This document shows positions 39,769 through 47,814 of a stretch of 64,000 nucleotides of DNA, in pieces (position 1 is the first letter of the stretch; every line of letters begins with the position of its first letter). The notes below the pieces were generated by a model. That model searched no databases and had not been told where the DNA came from. It saw nothing but the letters and a program-made list of their open reading frames with translations. The translations under genes were made by a program, and so were the position numbers. This DNA is from Microbacterium sp. (GTDB lineage Bacteria; Actinomycetota; Actinomycetes; Actinomycetales; Microbacteriaceae): contig JAITLK010000003.1 in NCBI GenBank assembly GCA_031277945.1, forward strand, positions 434,001 through 498,000, given 5' to 3'.

Positions 39769-41456
39769 GTCGCCACCTCCTGTGCGAACCACTCGCCCGC
39801 CGATTGCGTGTTCATCAAGATCTTCTCCGCTTCGCGTTCGTCGTGCCAGAGCTGTCGGCGGGCAGCCTCGTCCCCCGCCAGCCGCAGCGCGAGATCCGCC
39901 TGGGCGCGGGCCGCGAGGAACGCGTTGCGTGAGGTGAGCGCCCGCGCTGGCACGATGTCGGACTGCGCGCCCACGTCGGTCGAGATCACCGGCACGCCGG
40001 CCGCGATCGCCTCAAGCGTGGTGAGGGTCAGCCCCTCATTGTGCGCGGTGATCATGAGCAGGTCGGACTCGGCATACGTCTCCGCCACGGGCACCGACGA
40101 GTCGCGCCGGATGATCACGTCCGTGAGTCCCTTGCCGGCGATGAAGTCCTCGATCGCCCCGGCCATGTCGCCATCGCCGTGCATGATGAAGCGGATCGAC
40201 GGGTCGGCCGCGTGGATGCGTCCCACGGCCTCGACGAAGACCTCCGGCGCCTTCTGCCGGGCGATCCGGCCGACGAAGGACACGGTGAAGGGGCCGTCGC
40301 TGCGGGGACGGAAGGCGGGCTCCACACCCTCCGCCACGGTGAGGCCCACGAGGGGGGCCATGACGATCTTGTCGGCGTCGATGCCCTGCACGTCGCGCAT
40401 CCAGCGCTCCAGCGCGGGCGAGATCACGTGGTGCTTGGTGATCGGGGCATCGGCCATCACGGCGGAGGCTGGGTATCCGCCACCGCGGTACTCCACGATG
40501 TGGGTGGTGTCGATGATCGGGATCTGCGGGCGCGAGGCGCGAATCCACGGCAGCCGGTCATAGAGCCACTGATTGTGGTGCACGAAGACACCGCGCACGT
40601 CCCAGGTGCGAAGGATCGCGCGCAGCAGCTCCTCCACACCCGGGGTCTGCGAGAGCGCCGTCGCCTCCGAGAACGGGATCGTGACCGCGCCGTCGAGCTC
40701 GGCGCGATCGATCCACGGCTGGTGGGAGTCGCGATTGGCCAGCACGATCGGCACGAAACCGGCGTCGCGGATCATGCGCACCGTCTCGAACGCCCAGCGC
40801 TCAGCGCCACCCATCTCGAACCAGTGCATCCCGACGAGGACGGCGCGAGGAGCGCCGGCCGGCGCCTCCACTGCCGGGAGCAGGCGAGCGTCGTCATGGA
40901 TGCCACCGGGCAGGAAGTCGGCCGCGTAGTCACGGCGAGGCACCGGCGAGTGCAGCGGACCCCGGTGGCGCAGCAGCTCCACATCGCGCACCTGGTCGTA
41001 CAGCAAGGGCGTCCGGGCGCGAATCGCACGCAACGCGCGGCGCACGGGGTCGGGCGAGAGGTCGCGGGGCGGGTCGAAGTCGAGCACGCTGTCACGGGGG
41101 ATGTGGATGTGCCGGATGTCGCTGTCGATCAGTTCGTCCGCCGGCGCCTCCACGGCACCGTGTTCACGCGGCTCATCGGCCACGAGGCTGCGGATCTCGG
41201 CGGTCCACAGTCGTCGCTGGAACGCTCGGGACGCGCCGCTGAACGAGCTGTCGTCCGTGGTGCGAGGCAGATCCGTGGGCCCGCCGTCATAGGCGATGAG
41301 CCGCAGCGTGCGCCCGGGCGCCATCAGGGCGTGGAATGCACACGCCCCCGCCAGGATCCGCTGCTCGCGCACGCTGAGATCGACGGGGATCTCATCGCCT
41401 CGGAGGATCTCGAACAGGGCGGGCTCGCCGAACTGGCGCTCGATCGACACGGGCAC
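39762..41456 (-). CDS. GT4 glycosyltransferase with N-terminal extension
   Basis: A 564-residue protein. The first 190 residues are a charged extension without a recognised domain, then the GT-B core begins (LVGMHWFEMGGAERWAFET). The donor part has FVGRIARQKAPEVFVEAV, IMHGDGDMAG and AHNEGLTLTTLEAIAAGVP, the GT4 E-x7-E type motif. The GTG at 41456 has GGAG a few nt upstream. It overlaps the downstream GlfT1-like gene, so they are one operon. Confidence 0.85.
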   Translation of the reverse strand: MPVSIERQFGEPALFEILRGDEIPVDLSVREQRILAGACAFHALMAPGRTLRLIAYDGGPTDLPRTTDDSSFSGASRAFQRRLWTAEIRSLVADEPREHGAVEAPADELIDSDIRHIHIPRDSVLDFDPPRDLSPDPVRRALRAIRARTPLLYDQVRDVELLRHRGPLHSPVPRRDYAADFLPGGIHDDARLLPAVEAPAGAPRAVLVGMHWFEMGGAERWAFETVRMIRDAGFVPIVLANRDSHQPWIDRAELDGAVTIPFSEATALSQTPGVEELLRAILRTWDVRGVFVHHNQWLYDRLPWIRASRPQIPIIDTTHIVEYRGGGYPASAVMADAPITKHHVISPALERWMRDVQGIDADKIVMAPLVGLTVAEGVEPAFRPRSDGPFTVSFVGRIARQKAPEVFVEAVGRIHAADPSIRFIMHGDGDMAGAIEDFIAGKGLTDVIIRRDSSVPVAETYAESDLLMITAHNEGLTLTTLEAIAAGVPVISTDVGAQSDIVPARALTSRNAFLAARAQADLALRLAGDEAARRQLWHDEREAEKILMNTQSAGEWFAQEVATW

Positions 41457-41505
41457 AGATCTCCACTCTCGCAGGTACCGGAGAAGCCTACCAGCGGCGG
41501 TTTTC

Positions 41506-41520
41506 CGCCCTGTCAGGGCG
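41506..41520. promoter_or_regulatory. Inverted repeat between the GT4 gene and wzm pair 2
   Basis: CGCCCTG-T-CAGGGCG is a perfect palindrome in the 190-bp divergent gap. TAGGAT (41582-41587) on the plus strand may be the -10 of the exporter operon. Either an operator or a short hairpin is possible. Confidence 0.3.
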
Positions 41521-41646
41521 CGCTCAGGTGGCCAGGACTCGCAGATCAGGGCTCTCTCAACGTGGCGTCACTCAGCGCCATTAGGATGGTCAGCGCCCGC
41601 TCAGCCGGATCCGTATCGTCCGGCAGCCCGACCATAGAGGAGCAGA

Positions 41647-42513
41647 ATGACGCGATCGTCCACGGACGCCGCGACGCTCGAGCGTCCGGGGCGCAGCCAC
41701 GGCCTGCTCGATGTCTTCGATCACCGCTACCTGCTCTCCCTCATCGTCCGCAAGGAGATCCAGATCCGCTACCGCGGTTCGATCCTGGGCTGGCTGTGGT
41801 CGTATGTGAAGCCCCTCGTTCAGTTCGTCGTGTTCTGGCTCGCGATCGGCGTATTCCTGGGGCAGAACAAGAACGTCGAGTTCTTCCCCATCTATCTGCT
41901 GTCGGGCATCACTGTCGTGACGTTCTTCAACGAGGCGTTCTCCAACGCCACCCGTTCGCTCGTGGACAACGCCGCACTGATCAAGAAGATCTATCTGCCG
42001 CGTGAGATGTTCCCGGTGGCGAGCATGCTCATCGCAGCGGTGAACACCCTGCCGCAGGTGATCGTCGTCATCCTGATCTCGCTGTTCTTCGGCTGGGCCC
42101 CCTCGCTGCTGCAGGTGACCGCGATCGTGCTCGGGCTCGTGCTGGTGGCGCTGCTGGCCACGGGGCTCGGTCTGCTGTTCGGATCGATCAACGTCACCTT
42201 CCGCGACGCGCAGAGCTTCGTGGAGATCATCACGATGTGCGCGGTCTGGGCGTCCCCGGTGATGTACCAGTGGACGATGGTGCAGGCGGAGATCCCGCAC
42301 TGGCTGTGGGTGATCTATCGCCTCAACCCGATCACGATGGCCGTGGAACTGTTCCACTTCGGCATCTGGGGCGGACTGCACCCGAAGAACGCTCAGGTGA
42401 TCGACGGGCTGTGGACCTATGTCGCCATCGCCTTCGTCACCAGCCTCATCCTGGTCTTCGTGGGCCAGTTCGTCTTCCGACGCCTGGAGGGTCGCTTTGC
42501 CCAGGACCTCTGA
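41647..42513 (+). CDS. Polysaccharide ABC-2 exporter permease (Wzm-like), pair 2
   Basis: A 288-residue ABC-2 permease with the interfacial segment LSLIVRKEIQIRYRGSILGWLWSYVKPL and six helices. Together with the ATPase that follows it exports a second lipid-linked polymer. GAGGAG precedes the ATG by a few nt. It is only weakly similar to pair 1, so the two pairs probably have different substrates. This pair leads toward the CDP-alditol-like genes, which suggests a teichoic-acid-like polymer. Confidence 0.92.
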   Translation: MTRSSTDAATLERPGRSHGLLDVFDHRYLLSLIVRKEIQIRYRGSILGWLWSYVKPLVQFVVFWLAIGVFLGQNKNVEFFPIYLLSGITVVTFFNEAFSNATRSLVDNAALIKKIYLPREMFPVASMLIAAVNTLPQVIVVILISLFFGWAPSLLQVTAIVLGLVLVALLATGLGLLFGSINVTFRDAQSFVEIITMCAVWASPVMYQWTMVQAEIPHWLWVIYRLNPITMAVELFHFGIWGGLHPKNAQVIDGLWTYVAIAFVTSLILVFVGQFVFRRLEGRFAQDL

Positions 42514-43237
42514 GAACACCGTGCCCCGCATCATCGCGGACGACGTCCGAAAGGCGTTCCGGCTGCGGCACACGCACTCCATCAAGGAGACAGCGCTCGC
42601 CGCCGTTCGCCGCAAGCCCATCACCACGGATTTCCGTGCCCTGGACGGTGTGTCGTTCGAGATCGGCGAGGGCGAGGCCGTGGCCCTGCTGGGCTTCAAC
42701 GGCTCCGGCAAATCCACGATGCTGAAGATGATCTCCGGCGTGCTCACCCCCGATTCGGGTGAGGTCCTCACGCGCGGGCGTGTGGCCGGGCTCATCGAGG
42801 TGGGCGCCGGGTTCCACCCCGACCTGTCGGGTCGCGAGAACATCTACCTCAACGCGGCGATCCTCGGGATGACCCACAAGGAGACCGACGAGCGGTTCGA
42901 CTCGATCGTGGACTTCAGCGAGATCGAGCAGTTCATCGACACCGAGGTCAAGCACTACTCCTCCGGTATGTTCCTCCGTCTCGCCTTCTCCGTGGCGATC
43001 CACACGGAGGTGGACATCCTGCTGATCGATGAGATCCTCTCCGTGGGCGACGAGCCGTTCCAGAAGAAGTGCCTCGCCCGCATCCGTGAGCTCCACGCCG
43101 CGGGCAAGACGCTCGTCGTGGTGTCCCACGACCTGGACATGGTCTCCGATCTCTGCGAGCGCGGCATCCTGCTGCGCGGCGGCACGGTGGAGTTCGACGG
43201 GGACAGCAAGCGCGCCGTGGAGCTCATGCGCGCCTGA
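42497..43237 (+). CDS. Polysaccharide ABC exporter ATPase (Wzt-like), pair 2
   Basis: About 246 residues. Walker A is GFNGSGKST (66-74), signature YSSGMFLRLAF (154-164), Walker B ILLIDEILSVGD (174-185), switch His in VVSHDLDM (211). The preceding loop HPDLSGRENIYLNAAILGM is typical of TagH/Wzt. There is no C-terminal sugar-binding domain. A TTG at 42497, with GGAGG six nt upstream and inside the permease gene end, is the best start; a GTG at 42521 is the alternative. Confidence 0.92.
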   Translation: MPRTSENTVPRIIADDVRKAFRLRHTHSIKETALAAVRRKPITTDFRALDGVSFEIGEGEAVALLGFNGSGKSTMLKMISGVLTPDSGEVLTRGRVAGLIEVGAGFHPDLSGRENIYLNAAILGMTHKETDERFDSIVDFSEIEQFIDTEVKHYSSGMFLRLAFSVAIHTEVDILLIDEILSVGDEPFQKKCLARIRELHAAGKTLVVVSHDLDMVSDLCERGILLRGGTVEFDGDSKRAVELMRA

Positions 43238-43312
43238 TCACGCGTATTCGCCCGACCGAACGTGCGGGGCTAGGCTGGTCCGATACCCGACGACGTGCAT
43301 GGAGGTGCCGAC

Positions 43313-44101
43313 ATGAGGAGTGCCCTGCTCGGCGCCACCGGATTCGTCGGTCGCAACCTCCGCGCATCGCGCGCGTTCGACGACTTCTACGACTCCCGGA
43401 ACATCGGCGATCTCGCGGGGCGCTCGTACGACGTGGTGTTCTCCGCTGCGACGCGCGCGGACTCGTATCGCATCAATGCCAACGGCGCGGCCGATCGCGC
43501 GGAGATCGACACCCTCATCGAACGCATCTCGCGCGCTCGGATCGAACGTCTCGTGCTGGTGTCGACCGTCTGCGTCTTCCCCGCCGGGACGACCCCGGAC
43601 GAGGAGACGGAGCCGGATGAGGCCGGCCTCACCCCCTACGGACGCAATCGCCTGTACATGGAGCGTGTGCTGTCTGAGCGATTCGACACCGTCGTGCTGC
43701 GCCTTCCGCAGCTGTACGGCGATCATCTGCGCAAGGGGGTGGTGCACGACCTCCTGCACGACCATCGCGTCGCCCACATCCGTCCCGATGACCGGCTGCA
43801 GCACTATGACGTTCGTCGACTCGCACAGGATGCGGCGACCGCGATGGCGGCTGGGCTTGCCGCCCTCAACATCGCCACGGCACCGATTCGCAACGACGAG
43901 CTCGCCGGCGGGGTGTTCGGAATCGACATCCGCGGCCAGCAGCCGCCGGAGCCGCCCAGCCATTTCGCCGCGATGTACACGCGGGACATGCGCACCCGTC
44001 ACGGCGCGCTCTTCGGGGGCACGGGCGGCTACCTGACGGACGAGGCCGACGAGCTCGCCGGTCTCCGCGCCTTCGTGGAGCAGGAGCGCGCCGGTGCGTG
44101 A
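43313..44101 (+). CDS. SDR-family protein with altered catalytic lysine
   Basis: A 262-residue extended-SDR-like protein. GATGFVG (7-13) binds NAD(P), and VLVSTVCVFP is the Ser region, but the active-site pair reads YGRNR (Tyr109 to Arg113), with Arg replacing the usual Lys. GGAGG seven nt before the ATG at 43313 fixes the start. It overlaps the next gene by eight nt, so it is coupled to the cytidylyltransferase. Such pairs (IspD-like enzyme plus SDR) make CDP-ribitol or CDP-arabinitol in some bacteria; the reduction of a pentulose- or similar phosphate is the inferred role. Confidence 0.75.
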   Translation: MRSALLGATGFVGRNLRASRAFDDFYDSRNIGDLAGRSYDVVFSAATRADSYRINANGAADRAEIDTLIERISRARIERLVLVSTVCVFPAGTTPDEETEPDEAGLTPYGRNRLYMERVLSERFDTVVLRLPQLYGDHLRKGVVHDLLHDHRVAHIRPDDRLQHYDVRRLAQDAATAMAAGLAALNIATAPIRNDELAGGVFGIDIRGQQPPEPPSHFAAMYTRDMRTRHGALFGGTGGYLTDEADELAGLRAFVEQERAGA

Positions 44102-44786
44102 CGGCCGGATCATCTCGGCGGTCATCACGTGCGCGGGACAGGGCACACGGTTCGGCTCCAACAAGCTGCTGGTGAACCTGGGCGGGATGACGGTGCTCGA
44201 GCGCACGGTTCGCGCACTGTCGGTCGATCCGATCGATGAGGTCATCGTGACAGCGAGCGCCGACAACGCGGATCTCTACCGCCGCATCCTCGGAGACGCC
44301 GCGCTGGATGTGACCATCGTGATCGGCGGCGCCGAACGTCATCTGAGCGCACGGCATGGCCTGCAGAGCACCCGGGGCGAGATCATCGTGGTTCACGACG
44401 GCGTGCGGCCCTTCGTGCAGCCCAGCGCGGTCTCCGCCGTGGTCGACGCCGCCATGCAGCACGGCGCCGCCATGCTCGGCACGCCCAGCACGGTACAGAT
44501 CAAGCTGGTGGGCGAGGAGGGCTTCGTGCAAGGGTCCCTGGAGCGCCAGCACAGCTGGATGGGACAGACGCCCCAGGCCTTCGACCGCGATCTGCTGGAG
44601 AAGGCGTACGATGCCGCCGTCGCCTCGGGATACTCACGAGTGAGCGATGACGCGGATCTGGTGCACGAGTTCACCGGCACCCCGGCTCGCATGCTGGCCG
44701 GAAGCGCGGAGAACATCAAGATCACGACTCCGCAGGATCTGGCGACCGCGCGCCTCATCGCCCAGCGGCGCAGCGAGGATCGCTGA
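44094..44786 (+). CDS. TarI/IspD-like cytidylyltransferase
   Basis: A 230-residue nucleotidyltransferase. It has ITCAGQGTRFGSNKLLVNLGG (the N-terminal loop, 11-31), VVHDGVRPFVQP, QTPQAFDRDLLE (158-169) and AENIKITTPQDLATA. The last two segments agree better with TarI-type enzymes (GQTPQSF, YNIKVTTPYDL) than with MEP-pathway IspD. It should make a CDP-linked alditol from an alditol phosphate. The GTG start overlaps the SDR stop, and the gene converges with the LicD fusion operon. Confidence 0.82.
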   Translation: MRDGRIISAVITCAGQGTRFGSNKLLVNLGGMTVLERTVRALSVDPIDEVIVTASADNADLYRRILGDAALDVTIVIGGAERHLSARHGLQSTRGEIIVVHDGVRPFVQPSAVSAVVDAAMQHGAAMLGTPSTVQIKLVGEEGFVQGSLERQHSWMGQTPQAFDRDLLEKAYDAAVASGYSRVSDDADLVHEFTGTPARMLAGSAENIKITTPQDLATARLIAQRRSEDR

Positions 44787-44800
44787 CGAGGAGCGGCGGG

Positions 44801-45070
44801 TCAGGATCCGCGCAGCGGGTTGTCCGAGCGCAGACGCTCGACGACGAGGTCGTAGAGCTCATTCACGCGCCGGGCATCGGTGCGGATCTCCCACAGCTGC
44901 TGACGGAGATCCGCGTTCTCGGCTTCCAGCGCCGCGACCCGATCGCTGAGGGGCCCGACGGCGCCCATTGCTGCGAAGTCCGCATCGCCCAGACGCTCGA
45001 GCTTGCCGTAGGCACTCGGGGCGATGCGGCGCGCGAGCGAGCGGACGGCGTGGCGGATACGGCTGATCAT
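44801..45070 (-). CDS. Small coiled-coil protein paired with the LicD fusion
   Basis: An 89-residue protein with a basic amphipathic N-terminus and a heptad-rich middle (LSDRVAALEAENADLRQQLWE), predicted as a coiled coil. Its ATG overlaps the stop of the upstream LicD-methyltransferase gene, so the two are made together and may form a complex. Similar small proteins accompany glycosyltransferases in related actinobacteria. The role is unknown. Confidence 0.7.
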   Translation of the reverse strand: MISRIRHAVRSLARRIAPSAYGKLERLGDADFAAMGAVGPLSDRVAALEAENADLRQQLWEIRTDARRVNELYDLVVERLRSDNPLRGS

Positions 45071-46605
45071 GTCTCCTCCAGGGGTGTGGGGACGTCGGTG
45101 CGATCGACGCGCACGGCTGCGGTGCGGCGCATGCCAGGACCGTCGGGACGCTCTCCGTGGCGGAGCACGCGCACCGCGAGGCGCCGTTCACGCGCCTCGT
45201 CCGCCAGCCAGGCCGTGGGCATGTGCCAGGTGCGCGGAAGGGTGGCGTCGTAGTCGTGAGCGATGTCGGTGTCGTCGATGAAGTGCGCGAACCCGCGTCC
45301 GCGAAGCGCCAACTCGAGCATCATCAGCAGGTTCTGTCTGCCGTCGGCGGTCATGCTCTGCAGCAGGTGGCTGCCGAACACCACCCACTCTCGCCCATCG
45401 GAGAGGAGTTCCGCCCCCAGTGCGAGCACGGCGGTTCGGTCGTTGAGATTCAGGTAGCGGTAGCGGACGGAATCGTCCGGGAGGCGCCCGGCGAGAGCCA
45501 ACGCCTCCAGGCTGTAGTCGACTCCCAGCACGGTATGTCCTGCCGCGGCGATCCTGCGCGCCCAGGTGCCGTCTCCGCACCCGACATCCAGCACGCAGCT
45601 GTCTGCGGGCAGCGAAGCGATGAATGCATCCACCTCTTCCTCGCCGCCCTCGCCCTCCGGGCCGGTCGCGGCGAGATAGTGCCCCTCCCACGCGTCGCGG
45701 CCGTGATTGAAGCTGCCGAACCAGCCATCGAAGCGCAGCACCGTCGCGGGCGGATCGGGGAAGCGGAACGATGCGTCCGGCACCCGCCACGACGACCCGT
45801 ACGCGAACGCGAGCCACGTCTCGGGCACCGCGGGGCCCGGGAGTGATGTCCCTTCGATGTCCAGCGCTATGGGGGGAACGAGGTCGTCCCGGGTGATTCC
45901 CTCACCGCGCAGGGCGAACGGCTGATGGTAGGTGGGTCCGCGGAAGAACCCGGTGAACACGTCGATGTAGTGCTCAGGAAGACCGGACTCGTCCGAGAAG
46001 TGCACGGCGATGTGTGCGAGGCTGTGCCGCACGACGGTGAGACCCTCGGCCGCGATCGTGCGCTCCATCCGCCGGCTCTCCAGGGCGAGATCTGACGGAT
46101 CGGTGTGCGAGGAGAGGAACGCGAGGTCGATGTCGTCGTCATGCGCCAGCATCCGCCCCTCCCTCACCACGCCCAGCAGAGCACCGCCCACCACGAACGG
46201 ATCCCAGCCGCCGCGCCGAAGCAGGTCCACCACGCGTGCGGCACTGACGAGCATGTGCTCGCGCACGCCGTCCCCGCGCCCGTCGTTGACCGGACCGAGC
46301 GTGTCCCACTTGTTCATGGCGAGCAGGCGCCCGCGCCCGTCGACGAGCTCCAGCCGCTCCTCGATGCCGCCGAACTGCATCTCCTGAGAGGCCAGCTCTG
46401 CGCCGCTCACGACATCGTGCACGCTCACGCGGGTGGAGCCCACGAGCCGGGCACGAAGCGCAGCCGGCCACGCGAAACGCACCTGCCCGCCGGCTGCCGG
46501 CGGCACCGCGGCAGTCCAGACGCGGTGATCGTCGAAACGCACGTCCACGCGGGCGACTCCGCGCACGGCGACCTCAGCGAGGACGAGATCGGGTACGGCC
46601 TCCAC
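45067..46605 (-). CDS. LicD-type transferase fused to a SAM methyltransferase
   Basis: A 512-residue fusion. An N-terminal beta-rich part (1 to about 95) precedes a LicD-like domain (about 100-290) with WDPFVVGGALLGVVREGR and HDDDIDLAFLSS (Asp 156-160), the metal-binding signature of LicD and fukutin-type phospho-transferases. The C-terminal part (about 325-500) is a class I methyltransferase: CVLDVGCGDG (338-347), HTVLGVDYS. LicD proteins transfer phosphocholine, and relatives transfer ribitol-phosphate from CDP donors. GTG at 46605 has GGAGG eight nt upstream; the GTG at 46647 falls inside a terminator stem and is rejected. Confidence 0.82.
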   Translation of the reverse strand: MEAVPDLVLAEVAVRGVARVDVRFDDHRVWTAAVPPAAGGQVRFAWPAALRARLVGSTRVSVHDVVSGAELASQEMQFGGIEERLELVDGRGRLLAMNKWDTLGPVNDGRGDGVREHMLVSAARVVDLLRRGGWDPFVVGGALLGVVREGRMLAHDDDIDLAFLSSHTDPSDLALESRRMERTIAAEGLTVVRHSLAHIAVHFSDESGLPEHYIDVFTGFFRGPTYHQPFALRGEGITRDDLVPPIALDIEGTSLPGPAVPETWLAFAYGSSWRVPDASFRFPDPPATVLRFDGWFGSFNHGRDAWEGHYLAATGPEGEGGEEEVDAFIASLPADSCVLDVGCGDGTWARRIAAAGHTVLGVDYSLEALALAGRLPDDSVRYRYLNLNDRTAVLALGAELLSDGREWVVFGSHLLQSMTADGRQNLLMMLELALRGRGFAHFIDDTDIAHDYDATLPRTWHMPTAWLADEARERRLAVRVLRHGERPDGPGMRRTAAVRVDRTDVPTPLEET

Positions 46606-46637
46606 TGGCAACACCTCCGGCGTACTCGGGTTGGCAC

Positions 46638-46664
46638 GCCCCCTCACCCTATCGGTGAGGGGGC
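46638..46664 (-). terminator. Hairpin terminator after the DeoR/LacI-type regulator
   Basis: An 11-bp perfect stem (46638-46648 with 46654-46664) with a 5-nt loop. It separates the regulator gene from the LicD fusion, which lies downstream on the same strand. Confidence 0.75.
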
Positions 46665-46724
46665 GCTGGTCGCGCAGGTCCCACGCCTCGGGCGTGTTCG
46701 AGCGTCAGCCGCGGCGGTTCGTGT

Positions 46725-47792
46725 CTACGCCGGCCCGACGGAGTCCCGCTCCACGAGCGTCGGCAGCAGCAGACTGCGCGTCAGGGCTGCCGAGCGCGAG
46801 CCGTGGATCCGCGCCAGGCACATCTCGAACGCGCGCTCCCCCAGCTCGTGCTTGGGAGGAGAGATCGCCGTGAGGGGCACCGGTGCGAGCCCCGCGACCT
46901 CGTCGTCGTAGGAGATCACCGACAGGTCCTCGGGAATGCGCACCCCTTCCTCCAGCGCCACCTCCTCGAGCGCGATGGCGTCCACGTCGGTGAGGACGAT
47001 CAATCCACGGATGTCCTCGGTCTCGCACCGGCGGATCAGCTCGACGAGGTGTGACCGCTCTGTCGACTGGCCACTGGCATCGCGTGGGAGCTCGATCACG
47101 AACGAGCGCTCGTGCGACCGAACCGCGGCGGCGAACCCCCGGCGCAACCAGACGGAGGTCGCGGTGCCCGCTCGTAACGCCAGCGCGATGCCCGAGTGGC
47201 CGGCGTCGCGCAGGCGCTGGACGGCGAGGGCGACGCCGGCCTCGTGGTCGGTGCGCACGGATTCCACCTGGCCGAGCGGGCGCATCGGATCGATGCTGCG
47301 CTCGGCGATCGTCACCGGGACGCTCTGCGCGCCGAGGAGGTCCCGCAGCGCCGTGTCCTCCCAGTCCGCATTGGCGGGGGTGATGATCACGCCGTCGACG
47401 CCACGCGCCACGAGCTGACGAACCTGCGCGCTCTCGCGGTCGCTGCGGTAGTCGGACACTGCCAGCGCCAGACGGCATCGGCTCCGCGAGGCGGCCCGGC
47501 GGATGCCGTCCACCACGCCGTGGTAGTAGTACGTGGCGCTCGGGACGATGACTCCGATCGTGGCGAGCGGCGACGAGGCGCGAAGTCCGGACTCGCGGGG
47601 AGAGACCGCACCGCCGTGCACCCGCACCAGCAGACCGTCCGCCTCCAGCTGGGTGAGGTCGCGCCGCAGCGTCATGCCGGAGACGCCGATGCGCGCGGCG
47701 AAGTCCGCCACCTGCAGCGCGCCGCGCAGCCCCAGTTCGGACAGGATTCGTTCACGACGCTCATCGGCAAGCACATGAACATCTTCGCCCAT
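46725..47792 (-). CDS. Hybrid DeoR-HTH / LacI-type sugar-binding regulator
   Basis: A 355-residue transcription factor. The N-terminus (about 8-62) is a DeoR-type helix-turn-helix (ERRERILSELGLRGALQVADFAARIGVSGMTLRRDL), and the rest (about 75-355) is a periplasmic-binding-protein-like sensor as in LacI proteins (ATIGVIVPSATYYYHGVVDGIRRA, ARGVDGVIITPANADWE, VISYDDEVAGL). A sugar or sugar phosphate is the likely effector. It is the last gene of the GT4 gene direction. The promoter is probably upstream of the GT4 gene. Confidence 0.88.
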   Translation of the reverse strand: MGEDVHVLADERRERILSELGLRGALQVADFAARIGVSGMTLRRDLTQLEADGLLVRVHGGAVSPRESGLRASSPLATIGVIVPSATYYYHGVVDGIRRAASRSRCRLALAVSDYRSDRESAQVRQLVARGVDGVIITPANADWEDTALRDLLGAQSVPVTIAERSIDPMRPLGQVESVRTDHEAGVALAVQRLRDAGHSGIALALRAGTATSVWLRRGFAAAVRSHERSFVIELPRDASGQSTERSHLVELIRRCETEDIRGLIVLTDVDAIALEEVALEEGVRIPEDLSVISYDDEVAGLAPVPLTAISPPKHELGERAFEMCLARIHGSRSAALTRSLLLPTLVERDSVGPA

Positions 47793-47814
47793 GAACGCTC
47801 AGAGGTGCGCAGCC

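Noticed and set aside
44094..44786. Housekeeping IspD of the MEP pathway
   Set aside because: QTPQAF and ENIKITTPQDL agree better with TarI-type enzymes, and the neighbours are an SDR, a LicD-type protein and an exporter rather than ispF or other MEP genes. Not excluded without assay.
46606..46647. Upstream GTG start of the LicD fusion at 46647
   Set aside because: It lies inside the arm of a terminator hairpin and has no ribosome site; GTG 46605 has GGAGG at good distance.
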